In this document: positions 1-7,192 of the stretch, piece by piece
How the letters are laid out: every line of letters begins with the position of its first letter
Numbering within the stretch: position 1 is the first letter of the stretch
From: an uncultured Duganella sp.
Lineage (GTDB): Bacteria > Pseudomonadota > Gammaproteobacteria > Burkholderiales > Burkholderiaceae
Direction of reading: 5' to 3'
NCBI GenBank assembly: GCA_946482635.1
Contig: CAMLSG010000147.1
Coordinates: 1-13,655 of the forward strand
DNA length: 13,655 nt
The notes under the pieces: model-generated
What the model was told of the DNA's origin: nothing
What the model saw: the letters and a program-made list of their open reading frames with translations, nothing else
The model's database searches: none
Program-made: the position numbers and the translations under genes

Positions 1-127
1 CCGGCAGCAGCGCCATGATGTCGGTGTCCGGCACGATGCGCTGGACCAGCCACAGGGTAGCGTTATGGCCCAGCAAGAGGCAGGCCACCAGGGCCCATAG
101 CCACGCGAGTTTTCGGGTTTGCGTCAA
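1..127 (-). CDS. MMPL/RND-family exporter, N-terminal fragment (cut by window edge)
   Basis: Only the first 42 residues are inside the window. The reading frame opens at a TTG (127-125) that overlaps the TGA of the LolA-like gene (126-124). It starts MTQTRKLAWLWALVACLLLG, a short positive stretch followed by one hydrophobic transmembrane segment, and then VPDTDIMALLP. A first membrane helix followed by a P/F-DTDI-ALLP motif is typical of the MMPL exporters found directly after the LolA-like gene in aryl polyene clusters, where they are thought to move the lipid-linked product across or out of the inner membrane. No in-frame ATG or GTG is available just upstream, so TTG is the best start, with a purine-rich GGAAGAGG about 10 nt before it. 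The family assignment rests on this short N-terminus plus gene order; the body of the protein is not visible. Confidence 0.72.
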   Translation of the reverse strand, partial: MTQTRKLAWLWALVACLLLGHNATLWLVQRIVPDTDIMALLP

Positions 128-726
128 AACAGCGCCGCCTCTTCCTTGTTCATGGCGCTTTCGCCGGTCTGGATGGCAGAGAACACGATGGTGGTGCGGT
201 CGCCACTGGCCTCGCTCATCACGATCTGCCTGACATAGTTGCCGCCTTCCAGCTTGATCGTGCCGATGGCTTTTTCCAGCCCCGGCTGGCGCGGCTTGAG
301 CGCCACGTTCCAGCTATTGGCATCGGCACTGCCCTCGCCTTCGAACAGTGAGTCGAGCTGGCCCAGGTCGCCGGACAGCAGCGAGAACAGCACATTATTA
401 ATCATGCGCACGGTCGGCTCTGTCTTGGCGTCCAGGCGCATCGCCACGCGGTCGCCCTGGTAGTTGACGATCTCCTCGCGCGTCAGGCGCAAGGTGCTTG
501 GGAAAGGCTTCAGGGTGCGCCACAGCACGCCCTTGCCGGCGACGACGCAAAAACGGCCTTCCGACGCCAGGGGCTTCTTCATGCCGGCCAGTTGCTTGGT
601 CTGGTCGAAACGGCCGCACATGACAGCCGGCTTGGCCAGCATTGCCTGGATCTTTGCGCTTGGCACGGCGGCCTGCGCGCTGCCCGCGGCAGCCAGCGCC
701 AGGGCGATTGCGAAATATTTCTTCAT
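124..726 (-). CDS. LolA-like outer-membrane lipoprotein carrier protein of the aryl polyene cluster
   Basis: A 200-residue protein with a clear Sec signal peptide (MKKYFAIALALAAAGSAQA, cleavage expected after A19), so the mature protein is periplasmic. The mature part has features of the LolA fold family used in aryl polyene clusters: an FDQTKQLAGMKKPLASEG segment at about 40-57, then a G-K-G-V-L-W strand and a long run of beta strands. Two cysteines (C37 and C60) in the mature region could form a disulfide. LolA itself shuttles lipoproteins across the periplasm; the cluster paralogues are believed to handle the aryl-polyene lipid (inference). The ATG overlaps the stop of the thioesterase by ATGA (726-723), and its own TGA overlaps the TTG of the exporter, so the three are coupled. 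The chromosomal lolA is usually elsewhere, which is why no lolA symbol is given. Confidence 0.85.
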   Translation of the reverse strand: MKKYFAIALALAAAGSAQAAVPSAKIQAMLAKPAVMCGRFDQTKQLAGMKKPLASEGRFCVVAGKGVLWRTLKPFPSTLRLTREEIVNYQGDRVAMRLDAKTEPTVRMINNVLFSLLSGDLGQLDSLFEGEGSADANSWNVALKPRQPGLEKAIGTIKLEGGNYVRQIVMSEASGDRTTIVFSAIQTGESAMNKEEAALF

Positions 727-1154
727 GCTGGTTCAATCCCCAGTTTTTCAAACAGTACGGGCGGCGAGGCGAAGCACATTTCCCTGGTGGCGACATCGAC
801 CGCCACCATCGTTGTGCTGGCGCGGTTCAGGCGCTTGCCGCTCACCGCGTCGGTAATCAGGTAATCAATTTTCAGGCGGTTTTCCCACTCCACCAGATCC
901 GCGCGCAACTTCAGCTTCTGGCCGAAAGTCGCCGGTCCGACGTAGCGCAGCTGCATGTCGATCACCGGCCACAGATAACCGGACTCCTTCATCTGCGGAT
1001 AGTTATAGCCGATCTTGTCCAGCAAGGCGCAGCGCACGATCTCCAGGTATTTGACGTAGTTTCCGTGCCAGACGATTTCCATCGGGTCCAGGTCAAAGAA
1101 CTGGACGTCGATCTCGACTTCCGCGAACCAGCGGCTTTGCTTGTGTTTACGCAT
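723..1154 (-). CDS. 4HBT-type (YbgC/FadM-like) acyl-CoA/acyl-ACP thioesterase
   Basis: A 143-residue single-domain hot-dog protein, the usual size for YbgC/4-hydroxybenzoyl-CoA thioesterases. The family signature is clear at 20-41: FDLDPMEIVWHGNYVKYLEI, with D23 as the expected catalytic aspartate and H30-G-N-Y as the conserved turn on the active-site helix. It has no signal peptide or membrane segment, so it is cytosolic. Such thioesterases occur regularly in aryl polyene clusters; proposed jobs are releasing the finished aryl polyenoyl chain or clearing mis-primed carrier proteins, and neither can be settled from sequence. The start ATG lies in an 8-nt overlap with the lyase stop (ATGCGTAA, 1154-1147), preceded by GGAAG, and the end overlaps the LolA-like gene by 4 nt. 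Confidence 0.88.
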   Translation of the reverse strand: MRKHKQSRWFAEVEIDVQFFDLDPMEIVWHGNYVKYLEIVRCALLDKIGYNYPQMKESGYLWPVIDMQLRYVGPATFGQKLKLRADLVEWENRLKIDYLITDAVSGKRLNRASTTMVAVDVATREMCFASPPVLFEKLGIEPA

Positions 1155-2712
1155 ACAGCTTCCATGCCTTGCTGCGGATGCGCTCCAGCATCAGGCGCAG
1201 GTCCGGTTCCAGGCGGCGGTCTTCCTCGACCGGCGCGATGTCGGCGGCCAGCGCTTCCTGCATCGCAGCCAATGGGCTGTCCGGCAGCACTCCCTGGTGG
1301 TCGCGGCAGCGCAGCCAGACGCCCTGGCGCACGGTGACCAGCAAGGCTGCCACCACTTGTTCCGTCAGGTCCAGCACGCGCAGGCAGTCGCGCGCGGCGA
1401 TGGTGCCCATGCTGACTTTGTCCTGGTTGTGGCATTCCGTCGACCGCGAGAACACCGAGGCCGGCATGGTGGCTTTCAGCGCTTCCGCAGTCCACGCCGA
1501 AGCGCTGATCTGCAGGGCTTTGAGGCCGTGGTTGATCGGCGCCCGCTCGCCGACGGCGCCCGACAGGTTGGCCGGCAAGCCGTGGTTGTAGCGCGCATCG
1601 ACCATCAAAGCCATCTGGCGATCCAGAAGGTCGGCCAGGTTGGCGACCGCGTTCTTCATGCCATCCATCGCAAAGGCGATGTGGCCGCCGTAGAAGTGGC
1701 CGCCGTGCAGGATGCGTTCGTTCCCGACGTCCACCAGCGGATTGTCGTTGGCGCTGTTCAGTTCATTTTCGATCAGTTGGCGGAACATCGGCATGGTATC
1801 GGCCAATACGCCGATCACGTGCGGCGCGCAGCGGATCGAATAGCGGTCCTGCAAACGCTTGCCGTTGCGCTCCCACTGGTCGGTCGGCAAATCGATGCGC
1901 AGCCAGGCAGCTACCTGCTGCATGCCTGGGTGCGGCTTGGCCGAGAACAGCACTTCGTCGAAGTGGTGGGCATTGCCGTCCATTGCGAACGAGGCCATGG
2001 CGGTAATCCGGGTGCACAGCCTGGCCAGGTAATCGGCGCGGTCGTAGGCCAGGCAGGCCAGCGCGGTCATCACGGCGGTACCATTCATTATGGCCAGGCC
2101 TTCCTTCGGGCGCAGGCGCAGCGGGGTGATGCCGGCTTCCTGCAGGGCCTGGGCTGCAGGCACCTGTTCGCCATTGCGCCAAACTTCGCGCTCGCCGCAC
2201 AGTACAGCGGCCAGGTAGGACAGCGGCGTCAGGTCGCCGGAGGCGCCGACCGAACCTTCGGAAGGAATCAGCGGCAGCAGGCCCGCATCCAGCAGGCGGG
2301 TAATCTGCAGCAGCAGCTCCACGCTCACGCCGGAAAAGCCCTTGCTCAGCGACGCCAGCCGCGAAGCCAGGATGGCACGGCTCTGCGCCGGCGTGAAATA
2401 CTCGCCCAGACCGACGCCATGATAGGTATACAGGTGATGCGGCAGGTCAGGCACCAGTTCCGGCGGCACGGTGACGGTGCACGAATCGCCATAGCCGGTG
2501 GTGACCCCATACACGGTACCGTCTTCGCGCAACAGACGGTCGAGGAAGCTGGCGCCGCGCTCGATGGCCGCGCGGAATTCCGGGTCGTCCGACAACACGG
2601 CGGCGGCCCGCCCCTGCGCGATATCGACGATGTCTTCGATCGTCAGGTTGCCGCGGTCGAAAAGCACGCTGCGCTGTGGTGCATTGATTTGGGCGATGTC
2701 AGCGAGATGCAT
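1147..2712 (-). CDS. MIO-dependent aromatic amino acid ammonia-lyase (HAL/PAL/TAL family)
   Basis: A 521-residue lyase, the normal size of bacterial HAL/TAL enzymes. Visible motifs in order: catalytic-loop Tyr in VYGVTTGYGDS (Y68), the A157-S158-G159 triad inside GSVGASGDLTPLSYLA that cyclises into the MIO electrophile, the MNGT motif (N210), QDRYSIRC (Y291), and HNQDKVSMGTIAARD at 428-442. In histidine ammonia-lyases the last motif usually has Glu (NQEDHVSM); here it is Gln (Q430) followed by D-K, as in Phe/Tyr lyases. Removal of ammonia from Phe or Tyr, giving cinnamate or 4-coumarate as the aryl head group, is therefore favoured over His degradation, and no hut genes are near. The start at 2712 has GGAAC about 8 nt upstream and follows a 14-nt overlap with the acyltransferase; the longer open frame to 2901 lies inside that gene. 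Exact substrate is not determined. Confidence 0.9.
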   Translation of the reverse strand: MHLADIAQINAPQRSVLFDRGNLTIEDIVDIAQGRAAAVLSDDPEFRAAIERGASFLDRLLREDGTVYGVTTGYGDSCTVTVPPELVPDLPHHLYTYHGVGLGEYFTPAQSRAILASRLASLSKGFSGVSVELLLQITRLLDAGLLPLIPSEGSVGASGDLTPLSYLAAVLCGEREVWRNGEQVPAAQALQEAGITPLRLRPKEGLAIMNGTAVMTALACLAYDRADYLARLCTRITAMASFAMDGNAHHFDEVLFSAKPHPGMQQVAAWLRIDLPTDQWERNGKRLQDRYSIRCAPHVIGVLADTMPMFRQLIENELNSANDNPLVDVGNERILHGGHFYGGHIAFAMDGMKNAVANLADLLDRQMALMVDARYNHGLPANLSGAVGERAPINHGLKALQISASAWTAEALKATMPASVFSRSTECHNQDKVSMGTIAARDCLRVLDLTEQVVAALLVTVRQGVWLRCRDHQGVLPDSPLAAMQEALAADIAPVEEDRRLEPDLRLMLERIRSKAWKLYA

Positions 2713-3640
2713 CGGAGTGTTCCAATCCAGGTAAATGCCAGAAATCGTAGAAATTGAACCACTGCAGCGGCGCGCGCAGGGCATGGTGTTCAAGTCGCTT
2801 CGCGTAGTCGGCGGCCAGCGCCTGCAGCGCGCCTTCGCGGTCATGGCGCGGAATGCGCACCTGCTCCCGGAAACGCTCGAAAACCACTTCGGAGCGCTCA
2901 CCCCGGCGCACGGAGAACATCAGGTAAACCGGGCATTGCAGGATGCTGGCGAGAAGATGCGGCCCGACCGGGAATGCGGCAGGCGCACCGATGAAGTCCA
3001 CCACTGCGACGCGCGGATGATGCGATACCGGAACCCGATCGCCCGCAATCACCACGAATTCGCCGCGCGCCACGCGTTCGGACAGCATCATGGCCGTTGC
3101 CGGCGACATTTCCGTCACCTGCACCAGGTTCACCTGGCTTTCCGGATTCAGGCGGGCCAGCATGGCGTTGAACGCCCGCGCGTGCTTGGTGTGCACCAGC
3201 ACCGTCAGCTTGATGTCCTTGCGCTGGCGCGACAGCACGCGCGACAGTTCCAGGTTGCCGAGGTGGGCACAGACCAGCAAGGCGCCGCGCCCCTCGGCAA
3301 CGGCGTCGGTGATCAGCTCGGCGCCATGCAGGTCAACCGTACTGAAATCAAACAGGCCGCCCCACAGCAGCATCTTGTCGAGGATGCTCTCCCCGAAAGC
3401 GCCAAAGTGGCGCATTACGCCGGCCGGCTCGCTGGATGTCTGGCTCGCAACGCGGCGCAGGTATTCCTGCGAGGCGCGGCGCGGCAGCGGCTTGGTCAAC
3501 ACGTACCAGGCAAGCACCGGGTACAGCACCAGGCGGAATGGCCAGCGGCCGCAAACGCGAAAGATCCAGAACATCAGGCGCATGCCCGCCACGAAGCCCA
3601 CTTCGTTGATCGAGGCCCAGTGCAAGCCGCGCCTGCTCAT
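2699..3640 (-). CDS. LpxL/HtrB-type lipid acyltransferase of the aryl polyene cluster
   Basis: A 313-residue member of the bacterial lipid A acyltransferase family. An N-terminal hydrophobic segment (about 22-48) would anchor it to the inner membrane. The catalytic HX4(D/E) motif is CAHLGNLE with H126 and E131, followed by a GDRVPVSHHPR block and an FPVGPHLLA segment that match the rest of the family core. These enzymes move an acyl chain from acyl-ACP to a lipid or sugar-lipid acceptor; in aryl polyene clusters the acyl group is probably the polyene, placed on a membrane lipid (inference). The ATG at 3640 overlaps the glycosyltransferase stop as ATGA, with GCGGAACAA just before it; the open frame extends further upstream but only inside that gene. 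The 3' end overlaps the lyase by 14 nt. Confidence 0.87.
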   Translation of the reverse strand: MSRRGLHWASINEVGFVAGMRLMFWIFRVCGRWPFRLVLYPVLAWYVLTKPLPRRASQEYLRRVASQTSSEPAGVMRHFGAFGESILDKMLLWGGLFDFSTVDLHGAELITDAVAEGRGALLVCAHLGNLELSRVLSRQRKDIKLTVLVHTKHARAFNAMLARLNPESQVNLVQVTEMSPATAMMLSERVARGEFVVIAGDRVPVSHHPRVAVVDFIGAPAAFPVGPHLLASILQCPVYLMFSVRRGERSEVVFERFREQVRIPRHDREGALQALAADYAKRLEHHALRAPLQWFNFYDFWHLPGLEHSDASR

Positions 3641-4386
3641 TTGTTCCGCCATTTCCGCGCCAGCAGCTTCGGGATGCGCGGCAGCATGCCAAGGAAATGC
3701 ACGGTGTGCATGCGCGCAATCAGCACGTTGTCGCGCCAGAGGCGGAAATGCGACACGCCGTCCACCGGATACGAGACACGCGTGCCTACGTTCACCACCC
3801 GCAAACCGCTCCAGAACAGGCGCACGATAACGTCCGTGTCGAAGTTCATGTGCGACCCGATGGCCTGGCGCGCGGCCAGCGCGTTCACGGCGGCCACGGG
3901 ATAGACGCGGAATCCGCACATGGAATCCCGGATCTCCAGCGACAGCGTGTTGATCCACACCCAGATATGGGTGGCATAGCGGCCGTACAGGCGCACCTTG
4001 GGCACGGATTCATCGTAGATCGGATAGCCCGACACCACGGCGGCAGGGTGCGACCTGGCCTGCGCCAGGAAAACCGGTACATCGCCGGTTCGGTGCTGGC
4101 CGTCCGCATCGATCTGCAGCGCGTGGCTGTAGCCAAGCTCCCCGGCGCGGCGGAAACCCGCCAGCACCGCAACGCCCTTGCCCTGGTTGTACGGCAGGCG
4201 TTCCAGCAGCACATTCGGGCCATGCTGCGCCGCGAGGGAATCCAGCACCTCAGCGCAGCCCGTATTGCTGCCGTCATCGACCAGGATCACCGGCACGCCA
4301 TGCTGCAGCAGGCCGGCCACCACGGTGCCGATCGCGTGCTCATGGTTGTATACCGGAACCACGATACAAGGCTTGAAATCACCCAT
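3637..4386 (-). CDS. Family 2 (GT-A fold) glycosyltransferase
   Basis: A 249-residue GT2 domain with no added membrane helices. It begins CIVVPVYNHE, has the VDDGS nucleotide-binding turn (D37-D38-G39-S40), NQGKG at 68-72, the metal-binding D93-A-D95 in QIDADGQH, and the D-S-M-C-G-F-R motif at 154-160 common in DPM1-like and polyprenyl-phosphate glycosyltransferases. It likely transfers a sugar from a nucleotide donor to a lipid or aryl acceptor on the cytosolic side. Glycosyltransferases of this kind sit next to the LpxL-type acyltransferase in aryl polyene clusters, so a role in building the lipid anchor is likely, but donor and acceptor are unknown. The start at 4386 shares ATGGGTGA with the preceding stop (8-nt overlap) and has a good GGGAGAG upstream; the longer open frame to 4485 lies inside the ligase gene. 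Confidence 0.9.
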   Translation of the reverse strand: MGDFKPCIVVPVYNHEHAIGTVVAGLLQHGVPVILVDDGSNTGCAEVLDSLAAQHGPNVLLERLPYNQGKGVAVLAGFRRAGELGYSHALQIDADGQHRTGDVPVFLAQARSHPAAVVSGYPIYDESVPKVRLYGRYATHIWVWINTLSLEIRDSMCGFRVYPVAAVNALAARQAIGSHMNFDTDVIVRLFWSGLRVVNVGTRVSYPVDGVSHFRLWRDNVLIARMHTVHFLGMLPRIPKLLARKWRNK

Positions 4387-6106
4387 CGAACTCTCCCAGG
4401 ACAATACGGCCGCTGGAATGCTGGCCAGCGGCGGAGCTGTAGCTGAAACGCAGGCCCTTGCCGGCCGCGTCGCAAACCAGTTCAAGCTGCACCACCTGTT
4501 CCGGCTCGATCACGTGCTGGAACTTCAGCTGGTTCATGCCCTTGAACTGGGCCGGCATCACGAAATACTGGCGGCCATAATGAAGCGCCCAGTCGACCTG
4601 CACCACGCCCGGCAGGATCGGGGCAACATCGAAATGGCCATCGAAATACAGCAGGCTGGCTGGCGCCGTAATCTCAAGCAGCACCCGCCCTGCTTCGTTC
4701 TCCAGCTCGCGCACGTGAGGCAGGCGCGGACGTTCGTCGACGAGCAATGCCAGCAGGTTCGCCAGTGTAACCTTGCCCTGCGCATTGACAGGCATCTGGT
4801 CCATGTAGCGCCAGCGGCGCGGCAAGGCCACCGCGTCCACCACCCCGGCCAGAATTGCCCGCAGGCGCGCATTCAGGCCTGTCTTGCCCTCCTTTTCCAG
4901 CACAGCATGACCTGCGGCGCTCGGTACCACGAAGGCCGCCAGCCGCTGGCGCTCGCCAGTTGCCGGCTCACACAGCGCCAGGCGCGCTTCGGCGGCCAGG
5001 CCGGACGCCAGCAGCGCCGCTTCCATTGCATCCAGCGAAACGCGCTTTTCCTCGATCTTGACGATGCGGTCGCTGCGGCCCAACAAGCGGAAACCGCCGT
5101 CGACGGCCGCCACACGGTCGGCCAGGGCCAGCCACTGCTCGTCGGCCAGGTGCGGCGACGCTACAGCCAGCGTGCCGTCTTCTTCATTGATGCGCCATGC
5201 CACGGTCGGAAACGGCTGCCAGGCATCATCGTCGATGCCGCGGCGCTGGCGCCAGGCGATGCCGCCCGTTTCGGAACTGCCATACACTTCGGTCGGCACC
5301 TGCCCAAGCAGCGCGCCGGTCGCCAGCGCGGCATCGGCAGCCAACGGCCCTCCGGAGGAAAACACGATCCGCACCATGGCTGCCGCAGCGCTCCAGTCCA
5401 GGTGGGCCGGCAGGCGTTTCAGGTGCGCCGGGCTGGCTACCAGCAGGCAGGGGCCGGCAGTCATGGCGGCCAACAACTGCTCCGGGTACGCGATGCTGAG
5501 CGCATGGATGGCACGCCCGCTGGCCAGCGGCCACAGTACCTTGAACAGCAAGCCGTAGATATGCTGGTGCGACACGGTCGCAAGGACCGCGGCCGCGCCG
5601 CAGCGCTGGCCGAACAGTTGTTCCAGGGTTGCCACTTCGCTCGCAAGCTGCGACAACTTTTTCGGAATAGCTTGCGCCGCGCCGGTGCTGCCGGAAGTGA
5701 ACACCACCAGCGCCTGCATGTCCTGCGCCAGGGCGCCAAACTCAGGCCCAACCGCGCCGCCAGCATCGGTGGCTGGCTGCAACGGCTTCAGTTCGGCCGG
5801 GAACTCGCCGAGGAAGCCATCGACCTGCCCTAGCAACGCCGTGCAACTGGCCGGTAACGTATCCGCGCTCAGCCAGATCGTCTTGCCGGCATGCCACGCA
5901 CCCAGCAGCGCCGCGCCGAATTCAATACTGTCTTCCAGGTACAGTGCAAACTGGCTGCCCGCCTGCTCGCCCAACAAACCATGCCAGGCACGCACGCGCG
6001 ACAGGAAGTCGCCACGACTGACGCCCTGCCCAGCGCGCCAGCCGGCCAGGGTCCCGGCCGGTCGCGCCGACATTGCGGCGTACAGGTTTTCGATTCGGTC
6101 AGACAT
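4379..6106 (-). CDS. AMP-ligase (ApeH-like) fused to ApeI-like hot-dog dehydratase
   Basis: A 575-residue two-domain protein. Residues about 1-460 form an acyl-adenylating (ANL) enzyme: core A3 motif FTSGSTG at 136-142, A5 motif VYGSSETGG at 274-282, hinge/A8 region GRSDRIVKIEEKRV at 343-356, and the C-terminal catalytic lysine K445 in NAQGK. Residues about 465-575 form a hot-dog domain with GHFDVAPILPGVVQVD: H491 and D505 are 14 residues apart, the spacing of the FabA His-Asp pair. Family knowledge: ApeH-type ligases activate an aryl carboxylate and load it on the cluster's ACP; ApeI-type domains take part in dehydration of the growing polyene. Here both functions are in one chain. The start overlaps the preceding stop as ATGTCTGA, with no strong Shine-Dalgarno visible, suggesting re-initiation. 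The glycosyltransferase follows with another 8-nt overlap. Confidence 0.9.
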   Translation of the reverse strand: MSDRIENLYAAMSARPAGTLAGWRAGQGVSRGDFLSRVRAWHGLLGEQAGSQFALYLEDSIEFGAALLGAWHAGKTIWLSADTLPASCTALLGQVDGFLGEFPAELKPLQPATDAGGAVGPEFGALAQDMQALVVFTSGSTGAAQAIPKKLSQLASEVATLEQLFGQRCGAAAVLATVSHQHIYGLLFKVLWPLASGRAIHALSIAYPEQLLAAMTAGPCLLVASPAHLKRLPAHLDWSAAAAMVRIVFSSGGPLAADAALATGALLGQVPTEVYGSSETGGIAWRQRRGIDDDAWQPFPTVAWRINEEDGTLAVASPHLADEQWLALADRVAAVDGGFRLLGRSDRIVKIEEKRVSLDAMEAALLASGLAAEARLALCEPATGERQRLAAFVVPSAAGHAVLEKEGKTGLNARLRAILAGVVDAVALPRRWRYMDQMPVNAQGKVTLANLLALLVDERPRLPHVRELENEAGRVLLEITAPASLLYFDGHFDVAPILPGVVQVDWALHYGRQYFVMPAQFKGMNQLKFQHVIEPEQVVQLELVCDAAGKGLRFSYSSAAGQHSSGRIVLGEFDG

Positions 6107-6638
6107 GATGCAAACGCTTGAAACGCAGGCGCACCAAGTATTCCGCGCCGAACAACAACGCCATCAGCGCATAGGAAATGACACCCGTGTACAGCGACCA
6201 TACCGCTTCCGACGCCCACAGCGCGGTGCCGAAAGCAATCGCGCCGTTGATCACGAAGAAACCGCACCACACCTGCGTCACCTTGCGCATATAGGCTTGC
6301 GCCACCGGAGGGAAGTCTTCGCCGCGCAGGCGTGCCATGCGCTCGACGGCGGACATCGGAGTGCTCAGGCTATAGGCAAAACCGGCCAGCAGCGCGGCGC
6401 TCACCAGCACCGGGTACAGTTTCAGTGGCAGCAGCAGGTTGCTCCAGATGGCCGCAGCGACCAGTACCAGCGCCGCGGCCACCGACCAGCGCGCAACGCC
6501 GCTCAGTTTCAGCGCGGGCAGCCGCGCGATGGCCGCCGCCAGCAGCAAGCCTGCCAGCCAGCGCGGCTCGATGCGGCCGTGGCCAAACCAGATCGCCAGG
6601 GGATACAGCAGGGTAATCACTGCCGCCAATGCACTCAT
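6099..6638 (-). CDS. COG4648-type integral membrane protein of aryl polyene clusters
   Basis: About 179 residues (181 if the ATG at 6644 is used), very hydrophobic, with five or six likely transmembrane helices, a positively charged loop around RMARLRGEDFPPVAQAYMRK and a short basic C-terminal tail (RLRFKRLHHV). The sequence style and the position between the ACP pair and the AMP-ligase match the conserved COG4648 membrane protein of aryl polyene clusters, whose biochemical function is not known; older automated annotation of this family as a gyrase subunit has no support here. The ATG at 6638 is preferred because AGGCGAG lies 6 nt before it, partly overlapping the TAG stop of the second ACP; the ATG at 6644 would sit directly on that site. 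The 3' end overlaps the ligase by 8 nt. Confidence 0.78.
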   Translation of the reverse strand: MSALAAVITLLYPLAIWFGHGRIEPRWLAGLLLAAAIARLPALKLSGVARWSVAAALVLVAAAIWSNLLLPLKLYPVLVSAALLAGFAYSLSTPMSAVERMARLRGEDFPPVAQAYMRKVTQVWCGFFVINGAIAFGTALWASEAVWSLYTGVISYALMALLFGAEYLVRLRFKRLHHV

Positions 6639-6649
6639 TCTCATCTCGC

Positions 6650-6919
6650 CTACGCGGCCTGCTCCGCCTTGCCGGTCAGGGCTTCAACCACGTCGCCGAT
6701 AGTGCGAATGGTCTTGAATACCTCCGGCTGCAGGCGCAAACCGGTGAGTTCCTTCAGGCGCACGGCCAGGTCAACCGCATCGATGCTGTCGATGTCCAGG
6801 TCGTCGTACAGGCTGGAGCCGGCGCCCAGGCCATTCTTATCCAGCTCGAACATGTCGGCAAGCAGGTCGATCACCCACTCCTGCAACTGTTCCTTGCTCA
6901 TTTCTTTCAGGTTAACCAT
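6650..6919 (-). CDS. Acyl carrier protein 2 of the aryl polyene cluster
   Basis: An 89-residue acidic carrier protein. The phosphopantetheine attachment serine is S45 in DLDIDSIDAVDLAVRL, the classic D-S-[IL] motif at the start of helix II. It has four-helix carrier-protein proportions, with predicted helices at about 7-24, 45-58 and 74-83. Aryl polyene clusters normally carry two ACPs next to each other (called ApeE and ApeF in the E. coli/Xenorhabdus work), one thought to hold the starter and growing chain; which of the two this is cannot be said. It begins 18 nt after ACP 1 with GGGAG 6 nt before the ATG, one of the few junctions in the operon with an independent ribosome binding site, consistent with the need for more carrier protein than enzyme. 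Confidence 0.92.
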   Translation of the reverse strand: MVNLKEMSKEQLQEWVIDLLADMFELDKNGLGAGSSLYDDLDIDSIDAVDLAVRLKELTGLRLQPEVFKTIRTIGDVVEALTGKAEQAA

Positions 6920-6937
6920 CGTCTACTCCCTACCTTT

Positions 6938-7192
6938 TCATTTCTGCCTGTGGCTTTCAATCATCGCCGCCAGCGCCTGCACCGAAGCGAAATGGCGACG
7001 GGTCTCTTCCGAATCTGCTGAAAGAGAAATGCCATATTTCTTTTGCAGGGCGACACCCAGTTCCAGCGCATCGATCGAATCGAGGCCCAGGCCTTCGATG
7101 AACAGGGGCGCGGCGCTGTCAATATCGTCCGGCGTGATGTCTTCCAGTTGAAGGGCATCGATGATCAGTTGTTTCACTTCGAGTTCAAGCAT
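6938..7192 (-). CDS. Acyl carrier protein 1 of the aryl polyene cluster
   Basis: An 84-residue acyl carrier protein with the modified serine S39 in GLGLDSIDALELGVAL. It differs clearly from its neighbour ACP 2 outside the motif, so the pair is not a recent duplication. The start at 7192 is chosen because ATGCTTGA links it to the acyltransferase stop (8-nt overlap, identical to the overlap one gene upstream) and GGAAAG lies about 9 nt before the ATG; a TTG at 7213 would add seven residues (MPESVKA) and is less likely. Its partners should be the AMP-ligase domain, the ketosynthase/chain-length-factor pair and the hot-dog dehydratases. Confidence 0.9.
   Translation of the reverse strand: MLELEVKQLIIDALQLEDITPDDIDSAAPLFIEGLGLDSIDALELGVALQKKYGISLSADSEETRRHFASVQALAAMIESHRQK

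Noticed and set aside
1141..2757. 538-codon open frame on the plus strand
   Set aside because: It is the antisense of the ammonia-lyase, whose motifs are certain. Long antisense frames are common in GC-rich genes, and the product (Gln/His/Arg/Val-rich) resembles no family.
4178..5833. 551-codon open frame on the plus strand
   Set aside because: It is antisense to the AMP-ligase/dehydratase and glycosyltransferase, with low-complexity Gln/Arg/His composition and no ribosome binding site.
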